From contig NZ_CALEVF010000181.1 of NCBI RefSeq assembly GCF_937920395.1, positions 1 to 6,516 on the forward strand: 6,516 bases of DNA, written 5' to 3'. This stretch comes from an uncultured Clostridium sp. (GTDB lineage Bacteria; Bacillota; Clostridia; Clostridiales; Clostridiaceae). Positions 5,984-6,516 of this stretch are shown in pieces. Within the stretch, counting starts at the first letter, position 1; each line of letters opens with the position of its first letter. Under the pieces are notes generated by a model, which worked only from the letters and a program-made list of their open reading frames with translations, did not search any database and had not been told where the DNA came from. Position numbers and translations under genes: made by a program.

Positions 5984-6516
5984 TTAATCCCCCTCTTTAG
6001 GCACAATGTGACACTTTCTACATCTCGCTTCATAAGACTCTGTAGCCCCAATTAATACTATTTTATCTTCATATTTAGCTGGTTTCCCATTAATTAAACG
6101 TTGAGTTCTAGTAGCGGGATTACCACACACTACGCAAATCGCCTGGATTTTATCAACAAATTCTGCTATTGCGAGTAGTGCTGGTATAGGTCCAAACGGT
6201 TCACCTCTAAAATCCATATCAAGGCCTGCGCATATAACTCTTTTATTATCATCCGCAAGTGATGTAATTATGTCTATAATGCCCTTGTCGAAAAATTGTA
6301 CCTCATCTATTGCAATAACTTGTGTATCAGCATCTAAAAGTTCTAATATTTGTGCACTATCCTTAACTCTAACAGCTTCTTCCTTCTCTCCACAGTGAGA
6401 TACCACATCATCCTTACTATATCTATTATCAATTTCCGGTTTAAAAACCTGTACTTTCTGCTTTGCAATTTTAGTTCTTCTTATTCTACGTATAAGTTCC
6501 TCAGATTTTCCACTGT
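5984..6516 (-). CDS. tdk: Thymidine kinase (type II, TK1-like), 5' end cut by window edge
   Basis: Cytosolic salvage enzyme that phosphorylates thymidine with ATP to give dTMP. The frame is open from the window edge and encodes 176 residues before TAA at 5986-5984; about 19 N-terminal residues are missing against the usual length of about 195. The visible part begins inside the Walker A loop ([10 protein letters not shown] at 1-10; the preceding GxMF lies outside). AIDEVQFF follows (68-75, Asp70 for Mg, Glu71 the likely catalytic base), then [11 protein letters not shown] (97-107), a zinc site with CVVC (127-130) and CRKC (165-168), and the thymidine-binding loop [10 protein letters not shown] (156-165). 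A GTG at 6406 could be mistaken for the start, but the coding sequence clearly continues upstream of it with the P-loop. The gene is followed almost immediately by the DUF1385 gene. Confidence 0.97.
   Translation of the reverse strand, partial: SGKSEELIRRIRRTKIAKQKVQVFKPEIDNRYSKDDVVSHCGEKEEAVRVKDSAQILELLDADTQVIAIDEVQFFDKGIIDIITSLADDNKRVICAGLDMDFRGEPFGPIPALLAIAEFVDKIQAICVVCGNPATRTQRLINGKPAKYEDKIVLIGATESYEARCRKCHIVPKEGD

Noticed and set aside
5800..6000. Plus-strand open frame opposite the DUF1385 start
   Set aside because: Antisense to the conserved DUF1385 N-terminal signature and running into the tdk-DUF1385 junction; no start signal.
5984..6406. Thymidine kinase starting at the GTG at 6406
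   Set aside because: The same frame continues to the window edge with the SGKS P-loop, which the enzyme requires; the GTG is an internal valine codon.
1..6516. Defence system, mobile element, CRISPR or riboswitch
   Set aside because: All genes are housekeeping and co-oriented; no repeat array, transposase, terminal inverted repeats or long structured leader was found on either strand.

Overview
The window is AT-rich, densely packed chromosomal DNA from a low-GC Gram-positive bacterium. Protein sequences, strong AGGAGG-type ribosome binding sites and gene order (tdk, a DUF1385 gene, prmC, prfA, sua5, rpiB, upp) all point to Clostridium or a close relative; the species cannot be named from the sequence. 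Every supported gene lies on the minus strand, so transcription runs from high to low coordinates. No tRNA, rRNA, CRISPR array, insertion sequence or phage gene was seen, and no gene-free stretch exceeds about 120 bases.

In transcription order: thymidine kinase (6516 to 5984, 5' end cut by the window edge) is followed after 2 bases by a DUF1385 membrane protein (5981-5076). Next come prmC (the methyltransferase that modifies release factors, 4986-4147) and prfA (peptide chain release factor 1, 4031-2955). prfA has a good sigma-A-type promoter of its own in the 115-base gap after prmC. A 191-aa membrane protein of unknown function follows (2926-2351), then full-length Sua5 threonylcarbamoyl-AMP synthase (2325-1279). 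A 65-aa ORF (1224-1027) looks like a shrunken relic of the arginine/tyrosine phosphatase YwlE, which often occupies this position. A hairpin followed by seven T residues overlaps its stop codon and should terminate the upstream unit. The last genes are rpiB (948-499) and upp (478 to 1, 3' end cut).

Functionally, the centre of the window is a translation-quality block. PrmC methylates the GGQ glutamine of the RF1 encoded next to it, and Sua5 makes the precursor of the t6A modification in ANN-decoding tRNAs. The two ends carry pyrimidine salvage enzymes (Tdk for thymidine, Upp for uracil), and RpiB supplies ribose-5-phosphate, the precursor of the PRPP that Upp consumes.

This is mostly a conserved housekeeping region, not an accessory island, and I found no convincing new system. 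The points most worth a second look are the YwlE-like relic with its altered phosphate-binding loop, the terminator folded over its end, the prmC start (no well-placed canonical start codon, but an in-frame ATT at good distance from a GGAGG), and the uncharacterised membrane protein between prfA and sua5.
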